A DNA stretch of 20,111 bases, taken from Pseudomonadota bacterium (GTDB lineage Bacteria; Myxococcota_A; UBA796; SXON01). Location: positions 1-20,111 of the forward strand of contig SXOM01000287.1 in NCBI GenBank assembly GCA_005776735.1, in the 5' to 3' direction. Below, piece after piece: positions 7,138 to 14,911 of the stretch. The stretch's first letter is position 1, and every line of letters begins with the position of its first letter. The notes below the pieces were generated by a model. The model was not told where the DNA came from and made no database searches. It was given only the letters and a program-made list of their open reading frames with translations. The position numbers and the translations under genes were made by a program.

Positions 7138-7710
7138 TCAGTACAGGCCCGGAATGCACCGGCGAGTACGCGCCATGTACGCCGCGTACCGGTCGCCGAA
7201 CGCGGCGAGCAGGAGGCGCTCCTCGGCGCGGGCCCGGATGTCGCCGACGAGGACGTTGAGCACCAGCCCGCCGAGCGTGAGCCCGTTCGGCACCATGAGC
7301 AACGAGGCGACGCCCACCACGTCCAGGGCCGTGTAGATCGGGTGGCGGACGACGGCGAACGGCCCCTCCGTGCACAGTTGGTGGTCGGCCCGCAGGGCCG
7401 CCCGCAGCCGCCACGATCGGAAGACCATCATCACCCGCACCATCGCCCAGGTGGTGCCGAGCATCAGCGGCACGCCCGACCACCGGAGCAGCTCGGGCAG
7501 CGGCCAGGGGGTGCCGCCGAAACCGCCCCACGCGATGCCCGCGTAGGTGAGCACGAACGCGCCCACGTGGGCCCAGACCAGCGCGGTGGCGCGCGGATCG
7601 GCGTGGGCGGTGGGACCCGCCTGTTGACCGCCGGTGGCCTTGTCGAACTGGCCGCGGATCACGAACGGCGACCAGAAGAGCGCGTGGAGGGCGAAGGCGG
7701 TCCAGACCAT
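7138..7710 (-). CDS. ICMT/PEMT-like integral membrane methyltransferase family protein
   Basis: The product is 190 residues and mostly hydrophobic. Likely membrane segments lie near 3-18, 43-62, 75-95 and 128-155. The C-terminal signature fits the isoprenylcysteine carboxyl methyltransferase / phospholipid methyltransferase group: GPFAVVRHPIYTA (RHPIY at 122-126, the SAM-binding region), then RAEERLLLAAFGDRYAAYMARTRRCIPGLY, with the EE and YxxYxxRTxRxIP pattern. Members methylate small lipophilic or thiol groups at the membrane, but the substrate cannot be told here. The frame extends to 7809, but that stretch is basic and low in hydrophobicity. The ATG at 7710 starts directly on the first membrane segment, with AGCAGG upstream. 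It heads the minus-strand run towards the MopE lipoprotein. Confidence 0.75.
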   Translation of the reverse strand: MVWTAFALHALFWSPFVIRGQFDKATGGQQAGPTAHADPRATALVWAHVGAFVLTYAGIAWGGFGGTPWPLPELLRWSGVPLMLGTTWAMVRVMMVFRSWRLRAALRADHQLCTEGPFAVVRHPIYTALDVVGVASLLMVPNGLTLGGLVLNVLVGDIRARAEERLLLAAFGDRYAAYMARTRRCIPGLY

Positions 7711-7764
7711 CCGGCCTGCTAACCACCGGGGGGGCGTCGCCCGCGCTGCGCCGCGCGCACGACT

Positions 7765-7783
7765 CGGCCGCTCGACGCGGCCG
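7765..7783. promoter_or_regulatory. Perfect inverted repeat in divergent promoter region
   Basis: CGGCCGC (7765-7771) and GCGGCCG (7777-7783) form a perfect 7-bp inverted repeat around TCGAC. It lies in the 161-bp region between the divergent methyltransferase and radical SAM genes. It could be a regulator site or an RNA hairpin; in such GC-rich DNA chance is a real possibility. Confidence 0.25.
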
Positions 7784-7797
7784 GTCGCGGCGTGGCG

Positions 7798-7825
7798 CCC
7801 TTGCACCACCCTTGCACGGGGGTGG
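7798..7825. promoter_or_regulatory. Direct repeat CCCTTGCAC x2 with overlapping inverted repeat
   Basis: CCCTTGCAC occurs at 7798-7806 and 7809-7817, spaced 11 bp, about one helical turn. An inverted repeat, CCACCC (7806-7811) and GGGTGG (7820-7825), overlaps the second copy. TTGCAC resembles a -35 box. GATAAC at 7848-7853 resembles a -10 but is not correctly spaced from either TTGCAC. I read it as a candidate operator for one or both divergent genes. Confidence 0.35.
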
Positions 7826-7871
7826 CACCGGTTGGGAGGGAGGGCCCGATAACGGCGGGGTGGAGGTCGAG

Positions 7872-9422
7872 ATGTTCCACCCTGAAGCCCCGTTCCAGAC
7901 CGAGCTCGCGCCGGTGCGGACGACGTCCGCCATGGTCGAGGCGCCGCCGCTCCGGCCGCCCGCCCACGCGCCGGTCGCCCGTCGCCACGCCCTCTTGATC
8001 AACCCGTTCTACGCCAAGGACCCGCACGCGTCGTTCGGCAAGCACGTCCTGACCCCCACCCTCGCGCTCACCTCCGTCGCCGGTGCGACGCCCGCCGGCT
8101 GGAGCGTCCGCTACTGGGACGAGAACCTGCTCCAAGGGCCGCCGCCGTGGGCCCCGGTGCCCGAGGTGGTCGGCATCACCGTGCACCTCACCTTCGCCGC
8201 TCGGGCCTACGCGCTGGCCCACGCCTACCGGGCGCTGGGCGCGTTGGTGATCCTCGGCGGACTGCACGTGCAGAGCTGCCCGGAGGAGTGCGCGCCGCAC
8301 GCCGACGCCCTCGCGGTCGGGGACGGGGTGACGTTGTGGCCGCGCATCCTCGCCGACGTGGCGGCGGGGCGCCTGCAGCCGCAGTACCACGCGGACTTCG
8401 ACGGAGACTTCCGCCAGGCTCCGGCACCACGGCGCGATCTGCTCGACCGCGCCGCGTTCCTCACGACCACCAGCCTCAACGCCACCCGCGGATGCCACAA
8501 CCGGTGCGGCTTCTGCTACCTCTCCACCGACGGGCTGCGGATGCCCTACCGCACCCGCGACCCGGAGCAGGTGGCCGCCGAGTGGGAAGCCGAACGGACG
8601 CCGTACGCGGTCTTCACCGACAACAACCTCGGGGCGAACAAGGCCTACCTGCGGCGCTTGTGCACCGCGTTGCGCCCGCTTCGACGCATCTGGTCGGCGG
8701 CGGTCACCGTCGACGTCACCGATGACCCGGGGCTGGTCCAACAGATGGCGCTCGCCGGGTGTACCGGCGTGTTCGTGGGGCTCGAGTCGCTCAGCGGCGA
8801 GAACCTCGACGACGCGCAGAAGCGCAGCCCCCGCCCCGCCGACTACGCGCGGCGGGTGAAGGTGTTCCACGACGCGGGAATCCAGGTGAACGGGAGCTTC
8901 GTCGTCGGCTTCGACCACGATCGAAAGGACGTCTTCGCGACGCTCGGGCAGTGGGTCGAGGACAACCGGCTCGAGTCGGCGACCTACCACATCCTCACCC
9001 CCTACCCGTCGACGCCGCTTTTCCGGCAATTCGAGGCGGAGGGGCGGATCCTGACGCGGGACTGGTCGCGCTACGACACCGCCCACTGCGTGTTCACGCC
9101 GCGGCACATGACGCCCGAGGAGCTCGAGCGGGGGTATGCATGGTTGTACCAGCGCTTGACGAGCCCGGCCTCGATCTGGGCACGCCGCCCCGAAGACCCG
9201 CGCGCCATCCTGCCCTACCTCGCGATGAGCGCGCTGTACAAGCGGAGCAACCCGGTGTGGGAGCAGCTCATCCGCCACCGGCGAACCGGCGCGGTGTGGG
9301 GGCCACTGGTGGAGTGGACGCGCCGCCGGCACGTCGGCTTCCGCACCGAGCTGGCCGCACGAATCGCCCAGGGCGAAGGCGCACCCTCGGTGGGCCCGGC
9401 GCCGATCTACGCGGGCGTGTGA
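7872..9422 (+). CDS. B12-binding-domain-type radical SAM protein
   Basis: This is a 516-residue protein. Residues about 40-165 form the Rossmann-like N-terminal domain typical of cobalamin-binding radical SAM enzymes (LLINPFYAKD, VVGITVHLT, LVILGGLHVQSCPEE, ADALAVGDG). No DxHxxG motif is visible, which is common in the BchE/HpnP group. The radical SAM domain follows with CHNRCGFC (C208, C212, C215) ligating the 4Fe-4S cluster, FTDNNLGAN, a GVFVGLES strand and the VNGSFVVGFDHD segment. A C-terminal helical extension of about 120 residues is present. Such enzymes perform radical methylations or ring-forming chemistry, often on lipids or tetrapyrroles; the substrate is not evident. I chose the ATG at 7872 because GGAGGT lies four bases upstream; the frame extends to 7812. 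No pathway genes are adjacent. Confidence 0.85.
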   Translation: MFHPEAPFQTELAPVRTTSAMVEAPPLRPPAHAPVARRHALLINPFYAKDPHASFGKHVLTPTLALTSVAGATPAGWSVRYWDENLLQGPPPWAPVPEVVGITVHLTFAARAYALAHAYRALGALVILGGLHVQSCPEECAPHADALAVGDGVTLWPRILADVAAGRLQPQYHADFDGDFRQAPAPRRDLLDRAAFLTTTSLNATRGCHNRCGFCYLSTDGLRMPYRTRDPEQVAAEWEAERTPYAVFTDNNLGANKAYLRRLCTALRPLRRIWSAAVTVDVTDDPGLVQQMALAGCTGVFVGLESLSGENLDDAQKRSPRPADYARRVKVFHDAGIQVNGSFVVGFDHDRKDVFATLGQWVEDNRLESATYHILTPYPSTPLFRQFEAEGRILTRDWSRYDTAHCVFTPRHMTPEELERGYAWLYQRLTSPASIWARRPEDPRAILPYLAMSALYKRSNPVWEQLIRHRRTGAVWGPLVEWTRRRHVGFRTELAARIAQGEGAPSVGPAPIYAGV

Positions 9423-9425
9423 CCC

Positions 9426-10283
9426 TCAGCCCCGCCGGGTCACCAGGCCCACACCCGCGACGATCAGCCCGAGCCCGGCCCACCCGGTGGGCGGCAACGA
9501 TTCGCCGCCGAGCGCGATGCCCAGGAAGACGGCCACCACGGGGTTGACGTAGGCGGAGCTGGTGGCCACGGCGATGCTGGCGTGGCGCAACAGGTAGTTG
9601 TAGGCGGAGAACGCCACCACGGAGCCGAAGCTGAACAGGTAGCCGACGGCGAGCACACTCCGCAGCGGGGGGGCGGTCGGGATCGCCTCGCCCGCGACGA
9701 GCGAGGCCACGGCGAGCGCCACCCCGCCCGCGAACATCTGGACCCCGCTCATCATGGTGGGCGACACCCCCACCTGCACCTTGGTCATCAGCGAGGCCCA
9801 CGCCCAGGCCACCGATCCGAGCGTCAAGAGCGCGCTGATCGCGAGGTCGCCGCGCAAGCCCTCGTCGGCGTGGAGCACCACCAGGCCCACCGCCCCGAGC
9901 ACGATGCCGGCCGCCTGGACCCGGCTCACTCCGACCCCGTAGAACCGCCCGAGCAGCACCGTGTACACCGGCACGACGCCCACGAGGATCGCGACGAGCC
10001 CCGAGGGCACCGTCTGCTCGGCCCACACCACCGCACCATTGCCGAGCAGGAAGCTGAGCACCCCCGCGAACGCCAAGGTGGCGAGCGCCCGGCGGGCCGG
10101 CCAGGGTTCGCCGAGGACCCGGGCACCGACGAGCAAGAGCCCGCCCGCGGCGCACAGCCGCGCCGCGGCCATCCCGAACGGCGGGAACCCCTCGAGCGCG
10201 ACCCGAATCGCGTAGTACGTGGAGCCCCAGACCAACCAGACGGTCAACAGGGCAAGGGTCACCAACGCGCGGGGGCCGATCAC
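9426..10283 (-). CDS. EamA-family (DMT superfamily) membrane transporter
   Basis: This is a 285-residue, very hydrophobic protein with about ten predicted membrane segments and an internal duplication. The first EamA unit opens with WLVWGSTYYAIRVALEGFPPFGMAAAR. The second starts near LAISALLTLGSVAWAWASLMTK and ends GGESLPPTGWAGLGLIVAGVGLV, the usual closing helix. The family exports amino acids, metabolites or drugs; the substrate is unknown. The start is GTG at 10283, with TAGGG seven bases upstream inside a hairpin loop. It is the last gene of a minus-strand run, 33 bp after the MopE/LTD lipoprotein. Its TGA is three bases from the convergent radical SAM stop. Confidence 0.9.
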   Translation of the reverse strand: MIGPRALVTLALLTVWLVWGSTYYAIRVALEGFPPFGMAAARLCAAGGLLLVGARVLGEPWPARRALATLAFAGVLSFLLGNGAVVWAEQTVPSGLVAILVGVVPVYTVLLGRFYGVGVSRVQAAGIVLGAVGLVVLHADEGLRGDLAISALLTLGSVAWAWASLMTKVQVGVSPTMMSGVQMFAGGVALAVASLVAGEAIPTAPPLRSVLAVGYLFSFGSVVAFSAYNYLLRHASIAVATSSAYVNPVVAVFLGIALGGESLPPTGWAGLGLIVAGVGLVTRRG

Positions 10284-10305
10284 GCCGCCGCCCTATGCCG
10301 GCGGC
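10284..10305 (-). promoter_or_regulatory. Hairpin presenting the ribosome site of the EamA gene
   Basis: GCCGCCG and CGGCGGC (10299-10305 and 10284-10290) form a perfect 7-bp stem with an 8-base loop, GCATAGGG in the minus-strand sense, ending immediately before the GTG start. The loop carries the AGGG ribosome site. It could modulate translation of the transporter relative to the upstream lipoprotein or act as a partial terminator. No T-run follows. Confidence 0.3.
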
Positions 10306-10316
10306 GGGCGGGTCGC

Positions 10317-12956
10317 TCAGTTGCCGAGCACGACGTAGGCCGTCCCGCCGGCGGAGGGCGCGCCGACCACGAGGTCGGCGATGCCGTCGGCGTCGAAGTC
10401 GCCGCTGCCGAGCACCGCACCGAGCAGGTCGCCGCTCGTGGCGGCCGTGAGCCCCCGGGCCGCGGCCGTGCTCGGCTGCGTGCCGCCCGCGGTGAGCACC
10501 GCGCGGTCGAAGACGTGCACCTGACCCACGCCGCTTCCCGGCGTCATGAACCAGGCGTAGGAGCTGCTGTACGCGGGGTTGATGTACGGCGCGCCGACCA
10601 CGAGGTCGTTCTGCCCGTCGGCGTCGAAGTCGTCGACCAGGAGCGTGAATCCGAAGGTGCCCGCTCCGGACAGGGTGGTGTCGGCGTCGGTGGCTTCGGC
10701 CTCGTCGGGGAGGCCGTCGGCGTCGAAGAACACGTAGGCCTCGTCGGCCCCGGGGGCACCGAGGACGAGGTCCAGGCCTCCGGAGGCGTCGAGGTCGGCG
10801 ACCACGATGCCGCCACGGCCGAGGTAGCCGTTGGCGGTGGACCCGTACACCAGGCCGCTCGCGGCGTCGGCCAGGTCGGCTTCGCCTTCCATGTCGTCGC
10901 CGTTGACGATGTAGGCCACGCCGCCGCCGCTCGCCGCGCCGGTGACGCCGGGCGCGCCGACCACGAGCTCGTCTCGCCCGTCGCCGTCGAGGTCGCCGCC
11001 ACCGGTGGACCAGCCCACCAGACCGTTGGTCTGGGTGCCTGCAAAGAGCGCGACGGCGTCGTCTTCGGACAGCTCGCCGGCGCTGCCGTAGATGTCGTAG
11101 ACCTCGACCCGACCCGTGTAGTAGGCGGTGGCGCTGGAGTAGTGGTAGGGGTCGGACCGGACCAGCTCGACCAGGCCGTCGCCGTCGAAGTCGAGCTCGT
11201 GGCTCACCCGCACGTTGCCGTACCCGTAGTTGCTGGACGAGTCGAGCGTGAGGAACGCGTCGTCGGCGTCCATGATGCCGGCGAGCGTGGCGCCGCCGGC
11301 GTACGCGGTGGCCGCGTACCCCCCGTACATGGCATACGGCGAGCCCACGACGACCAGGTCGGCGACGCCGTCGCCGTCGATGTCGTTGCCGCGGGGGGGC
11401 AGGTTGCCGGCGTAGCTGTAGGTGGAGCCGTTGAGGGTGGCGGTGTCGACCGACGAGACCGCGGCCGCCGCGCCGAGCAGGTCGGCGCTGTCCACGAGCC
11501 AGGCCGTGCCCGCGTAGGACGACGAGTACGGCGAGCCGAGCGCGAGGTCGTCCACCCCGTCGCCGGTGTAGTCGGCGGTGCTGATGCCCCAGGGCGCGGT
11601 CAGGTAGGCGGTGCCGCTGCCGGTCAGGCTCGCGTCGGCCACGTCGGCCACCTCCGGGTTGTCGGCGTAGCCGTCGCAGTCGTCGTCGGCGCCGTTCCAG
11701 GCGTCGATGGCGTCGGGGTTGATGCCCGCGTCCGCGTCGTCGCAGTCGCCATCGTCGGCGCTGAGGCCGTCCCCGTCTTCGTCGACCGAGGTGCACTGGT
11801 CGTTGGGGTCGCCCGGGCTCCCCTTGTCCCCGTCGCCGTAGGAGCTGCTCGCGTCGCACCACCACTCGGACCGGGACGCATCGCCGGTGGCTTCGTGGTC
11901 GGGGTCGAGCTGTCGGGCCACGCCGTCGCTCGCGCTGGCCCAGGAGACCGAGGAGATGACGCGCCCGTCGACGCGGAGGGAGAGCTGGTCGCCCTTGCCG
12001 AGGTCGAAGGTGGTCGCGTCCCAGGCGGCCTGCACCGAGGCGCCGCCGTTGGTGCGGGTGTCGACGTTGTTGCCGAGCACCGCGCGCCCCCCGCCGACCA
12101 GCTCGACGTGGGCGTCGACCACGAAGGTGTCGCCGAAGCCGTTGACGATCTCCCAGCCGTAGAGGTCGATCCGGCCGCTGCCGGCGTTGTACACCTCGAA
12201 CCACTCCCCCAAGGTGTCGGCGACGCGCGTCGGGGCGGGCATCACCTCGGTGACGACCACCTCGTTGGCGAGCACGAAGTCCTCGTCGACCATGCCGTCG
12301 CAGTCCTGGTCGGCCTCGTCGAGCAGCTCGTCCGCGCCAGGGTGGGTGTCGGCCTCGGTGTCGTCGCAGTCGTTGCCGCCGTACGCGAGCGCCGGCCACC
12401 CGTCACCGTCCTGGTCGTAGTCGCTGCCTCCGTCGCAGTCCTGGTCGACCCCGTCGTACCAGACCTCGTTGGCGCCGGGGTGCACGGCCGCGTCGGCGTC
12501 GTCGCAGTCGTCGCCGCCGGCCCCGAGGTTGGGGAAGCCGTCGCCGTCGGCGTCGGTGGTCACCAGGCCCTCGAGCGCGACGAGGGCCTGTGGTGCGGTG
12601 GGGTCGTTGCTGTCGAGCTGGACGGTGCCGAAGTGCGAAGCGTTGTCGACGGCGGTGAAGGTGACGGTGAGGACCACCCCCTCCCCGGGGCTCAGGGTCG
12701 TCTCGGAGGTGAGGTCGACCACGAACGCCGACTCGGTGCTGGAGGCGGTGAACACGAGGTCGTCGGTGCCGGCGGTGCACAGGTTGGTGACCGTGAACGA
12801 GCCCGTCTGGACCTGGCCGGGCTCCACCCCGGACCAGCTCAGGATGGTGGGGTCGGCGACGATGCGCTGGCAGCCTTCGTCGACGTCGCCGGAGTCGGCG
12901 CTGTCGGTGTCGGCAGGGGAACAAGCGGCGAGGGCGAGGAGCAGGACGAGGCGCAT
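10317..12956 (-). CDS. Multi-domain surface lipoprotein: choice-of-anchor, MopE repeats, lamin-tail domain, FG-GAP propeller
   Basis: This is an 879-residue protein. MRLVLLLALAAC gives a lipidated Cys12, followed by an acidic tether (DTDSADSGDVDEG). Residues about 32-131 form an ASPM/HYDIN-like Ig domain (GSFTVTNLCTAGTDDLVF, VVLTVTFTA, GTVQLDSNDP). Two MopE-type units at about 134-226 follow (DADGDGF, DDCDDADAAVHPGANE, DQDCDGG). At about 231-350 is a lamin-tail-like domain (VVVTEVMPAP, GEWFEVYNAGSGRIDLYGWEI), which in bacteria is typical of secreted or cell-surface proteins. A third MopE unit is at 391-433, then about seven FG-GAP units to the end (DYTGDGVDDLALGSPY, DIDGDGVADLVVVGSPY, DFDADGIADLVVGAPS). 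A role in adhesion or surface scaffolding is inferred. It follows the chalcone-isomerase-like gene. Confidence 0.88.
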   Translation of the reverse strand: MRLVLLLALAACSPADTDSADSGDVDEGCQRIVADPTILSWSGVEPGQVQTGSFTVTNLCTAGTDDLVFTASSTESAFVVDLTSETTLSPGEGVVLTVTFTAVDNASHFGTVQLDSNDPTAPQALVALEGLVTTDADGDGFPNLGAGGDDCDDADAAVHPGANEVWYDGVDQDCDGGSDYDQDGDGWPALAYGGNDCDDTEADTHPGADELLDEADQDCDGMVDEDFVLANEVVVTEVMPAPTRVADTLGEWFEVYNAGSGRIDLYGWEIVNGFGDTFVVDAHVELVGGGRAVLGNNVDTRTNGGASVQAAWDATTFDLGKGDQLSLRVDGRVISSVSWASASDGVARQLDPDHEATGDASRSEWWCDASSSYGDGDKGSPGDPNDQCTSVDEDGDGLSADDGDCDDADAGINPDAIDAWNGADDDCDGYADNPEVADVADASLTGSGTAYLTAPWGISTADYTGDGVDDLALGSPYSSSYAGTAWLVDSADLLGAAAAVSSVDTATLNGSTYSYAGNLPPRGNDIDGDGVADLVVVGSPYAMYGGYAATAYAGGATLAGIMDADDAFLTLDSSSNYGYGNVRVSHELDFDGDGLVELVRSDPYHYSSATAYYTGRVEVYDIYGSAGELSEDDAVALFAGTQTNGLVGWSTGGGDLDGDGRDELVVGAPGVTGAASGGGVAYIVNGDDMEGEADLADAASGLVYGSTANGYLGRGGIVVADLDASGGLDLVLGAPGADEAYVFFDADGLPDEAEATDADTTLSGAGTFGFTLLVDDFDADGQNDLVVGAPYINPAYSSSYAWFMTPGSGVGQVHVFDRAVLTAGGTQPSTAAARGLTAATSGDLLGAVLGSGDFDADGIADLVVGAPSAGGTAYVVLGN

Positions 12957-13023
12957 CGGTGTCCGGGAGTGCGGGGCCGATCGTAGCCAATCCCTCCGCG
13001 ATCCGCGCCCCCGAACGCGCGGC

Positions 13024-13551
13024 TCAGCGCCCGAGCAGCCCGGCCTTCAGCTCGGGGGTGGGCGGCTTGGGGCCCAGGTAGATGCCGAAGACCAACCGCA
13101 TGAACTCGGGGCCCGGCACGGTCCCGAGGCTGCGCCCGTTGAGCACCATGCTCGTGCCCTGCCCGGGCACGTAGTCGAACCCGAGCTCGTCGCCCTGCTT
13201 CACGCCCGCGGACGGGACCCAGGACTCCATCTTGCCGATCGTGGCGGCATGGGGCCCGCTCGCGGCCGAGCCGAACCCCTCGCGGAACGTCTCGAGCATC
13301 TGGTCGCGCGTGACCGTGCGGTAGATGAAGTGCATGACCACGCGCTTGGGCTCGTCGGCGGCGATGGCCGCGGCCGCGTCGTGGGTGGGGGTTTGGAGGT
13401 AGAGCCCGCCGACGTAGATGTCGACGAAGTACTTCTCGCGGAGGCCAAGGCCGTTGAGGGCCACGGGCTGGCCGCCGACGCTCACCCGGTCGGGGAAGGT
13501 CACACCGGCGAGCGAGCCGGCGTGGGCGAGCGAGAGGAGCAACGCGAGCAT
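13024..13551 (-). CDS. Exported chalcone-isomerase-like domain protein
   Basis: The 175-residue product begins with a short signal peptide (MLALLLSLAHAG). It then matches the bacterial chalcone-isomerase-like pattern: GVTFPDRVSVGGQPVALNGLGLREKYFVDIYVGGLYL, a central KRVVMHFIYRTVTRDQMLETFREGF, then GDELGFDYVPGQGTSMVLNGRSLG and a C-terminal FGIYLGPKPP. In this bacterial group true chalcone isomerase activity is not expected; a periplasmic ligand-binding or fatty-acid-binding role is possible but unproven. The ATG at 13551 is preceded by AGGTGG. The longer frame to 13824 overlaps the divergent helicase gene and is rejected. It is probably the first gene of the run leading to the lipoprotein and transporter. 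Confidence 0.8.
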   Translation of the reverse strand: MLALLLSLAHAGSLAGVTFPDRVSVGGQPVALNGLGLREKYFVDIYVGGLYLQTPTHDAAAAIAADEPKRVVMHFIYRTVTRDQMLETFREGFGSAASGPHAATIGKMESWVPSAGVKQGDELGFDYVPGQGTSMVLNGRSLGTVPGPEFMRLVFGIYLGPKPPTPELKAGLLGR

Positions 13552-13628
13552 CGACCACCTGGAGAATGCGCGGGGCGGAGCGAGAACAGGGGGGGGGTAG
13601 TTGCCGCTGCGACGCCCCGCGCGCCGCC

Positions 13629-13636
13629 GATATAGC
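13629..13636. promoter_or_regulatory. Near-palindromic TATA-like -10 in divergent region
   Basis: GATATAGC is the only A/T-rich patch in the 118-bp spacer between the divergent chalcone-isomerase-like and helicase genes. It reads TATAGC on plus and CTATATC on minus, so it could serve as a -10 in either direction. No strong -35 is visible for either strand. Confidence 0.3.
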
Positions 13637-13669
13637 ACAAAGCGCCGCGAACCGGCTACGCACGCGGCC

Positions 13670-14911
13670 ATGTCCAACTTCCTCGAGCTCGGCGTGTCCG
13701 CCGAGCTGTCCGCGGTGCTCGCCGCCGCTTCGATCCGCACGCCCACCCCCGTCCAGCGCCTCGCGCTCCCCGCCTTCCTCGCCGGCAAGTCGGCGGGCGC
13801 GGTCGCCCGCCCCGGCTCGGGCAAGACGATGGCCTACGCGCTGGCCCTGGTCCAGCGGCTACGCGGGGTCGAGGAGGCCGAGGGCGCGTCGACGACCCCG
13901 GCCCGCCCGCGGGCGGTGGTGCTCACCAGCACGCGGGAGTTGGTCGTGCAGACCACCCGCGTCATCAAGTCGTTGACCCACGCCGCGCGGCTCCGGGTGC
14001 GGGCGGTCTCGGGCGGGGAGTCGGGCCACGACACCAACAAGACGCTGCGCGAGGTCATGGACATCCTCGTCGCCAACCCGCCCCGGCTCGCGAAGCTCTT
14101 GGCCGACGGGAGCGTCGACCTCAGCGACGTGCGCGTGGTCGTGGTCGACGAAGCCGACACCCTGCTGTCGCCCGGCCAGCGCCCCCCGGTCGAGGCCATC
14201 CTGGCGGCGGCGCCGGGCGCCTTGCCGTGGTGGATGAGCGCCACGCTCCCCGAGCCCATCCGGCATTGGTTGTCGGTGCGCCCCGAGCGCCCGGTGGTGC
14301 TCCTGTCCCGCGACGCGCACACGGCGCCGGACACGCTCACGGTGAAGAACATCCCCGTCAAGGCGCAAGCCCGCGCCGACGCCGCGTCGGACATCCTGGT
14401 GTCGCTCGGTGACAAGGCCCGCGGCATCGTGTTCGCCAACCGCCGGGAGACCGCCGACGAAGCGGGCGCGGCGCTCCGCGAGCGAGGTCACGACGTGGTG
14501 ATCGTGCACGGGGGGCTCTTGCCGCGCGAGCGCCACGCCGCCATCAAGGGGTTCGTGGCGGGGAAGGGGCGCGTCCTGGTCACCACCGAGCTCGCGGGCC
14601 GGGGCCTCGACCTCTCCGACCTCGCGTTCGTGCTGAACTGGGAGCTGCCGGAGCGGGCGAGCGACTACGTCCACCGCATCGGCCGTGTCGGTCGTGTCGG
14701 CCGCGCGGGGCGGGTCTTCAACCTCGTCACCGACCGCGATCGTCACCTGCTCGCCGACGTCGAGCGGCTCGCGTCGGGCGGGAAGCTCGACACCGGCGAA
14801 CCCCTGCGCACGGCCCGCACGCGGCGCACCACCAGCGCCCAGGGGGTGCGGGAGGCGGCGGCGCGCCGGAAGAAGGCCGCGGTGAGCGGCGCGGTCAAGA
14901 AGTTCGACTGA
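13670..14911 (+). CDS. DEAD-box RNA helicase
   Basis: This is a 413-residue protein with both RecA-like domains and little extension. Visible motifs are the Q-motif (FLELGVSAEL, TPTPVQ with Gln29), motif I ARPGSGKT (46-53), Ia STREL, GG in SGGESG, Ib NPPRL, motif II VDEAD, motif III MSATLP, IV GIVFANR, V TTELAGRGLDLSDL and VI YVHRIGRVGR. Ia and Ib differ slightly from the common PTREL and TPGRL. The C-terminal tail of about 45 residues is basic (RTARTRRTTS, AARRKKAAVSGAVKKFD) and is likely to add RNA affinity. Such helicases remodel RNA in ribosome assembly, decay or cold adaptation. The ATG at 13670 is chosen because it starts at the Q-motif region. Its 3' end overlaps the convergent gene by 17 bases. 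Confidence 0.92.
   Translation: MSNFLELGVSAELSAVLAAASIRTPTPVQRLALPAFLAGKSAGAVARPGSGKTMAYALALVQRLRGVEEAEGASTTPARPRAVVLTSTRELVVQTTRVIKSLTHAARLRVRAVSGGESGHDTNKTLREVMDILVANPPRLAKLLADGSVDLSDVRVVVVDEADTLLSPGQRPPVEAILAAAPGALPWWMSATLPEPIRHWLSVRPERPVVLLSRDAHTAPDTLTVKNIPVKAQARADAASDILVSLGDKARGIVFANRRETADEAGAALRERGHDVVIVHGGLLPRERHAAIKGFVAGKGRVLVTTELAGRGLDLSDLAFVLNWELPERASDYVHRIGRVGRVGRAGRVFNLVTDRDRHLLADVERLASGGKLDTGEPLRTARTRRTTSAQGVREAAARRKKAAVSGAVKKFD

Noticed and set aside
9582..12986. Plus-strand open frame of 1134 codons opposite the EamA and MopE/LTD genes
   Set aside because: Its translation is Val/Gly/Arg-rich without domains; the opposite strand has clear EamA, MopE, LTD and FG-GAP motifs.
13552..13824. 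Longer start for the chalcone-isomerase-like gene
   Set aside because: The extension overlaps the divergent helicase gene, is Arg/Pro-rich and would place the signal peptide internally.
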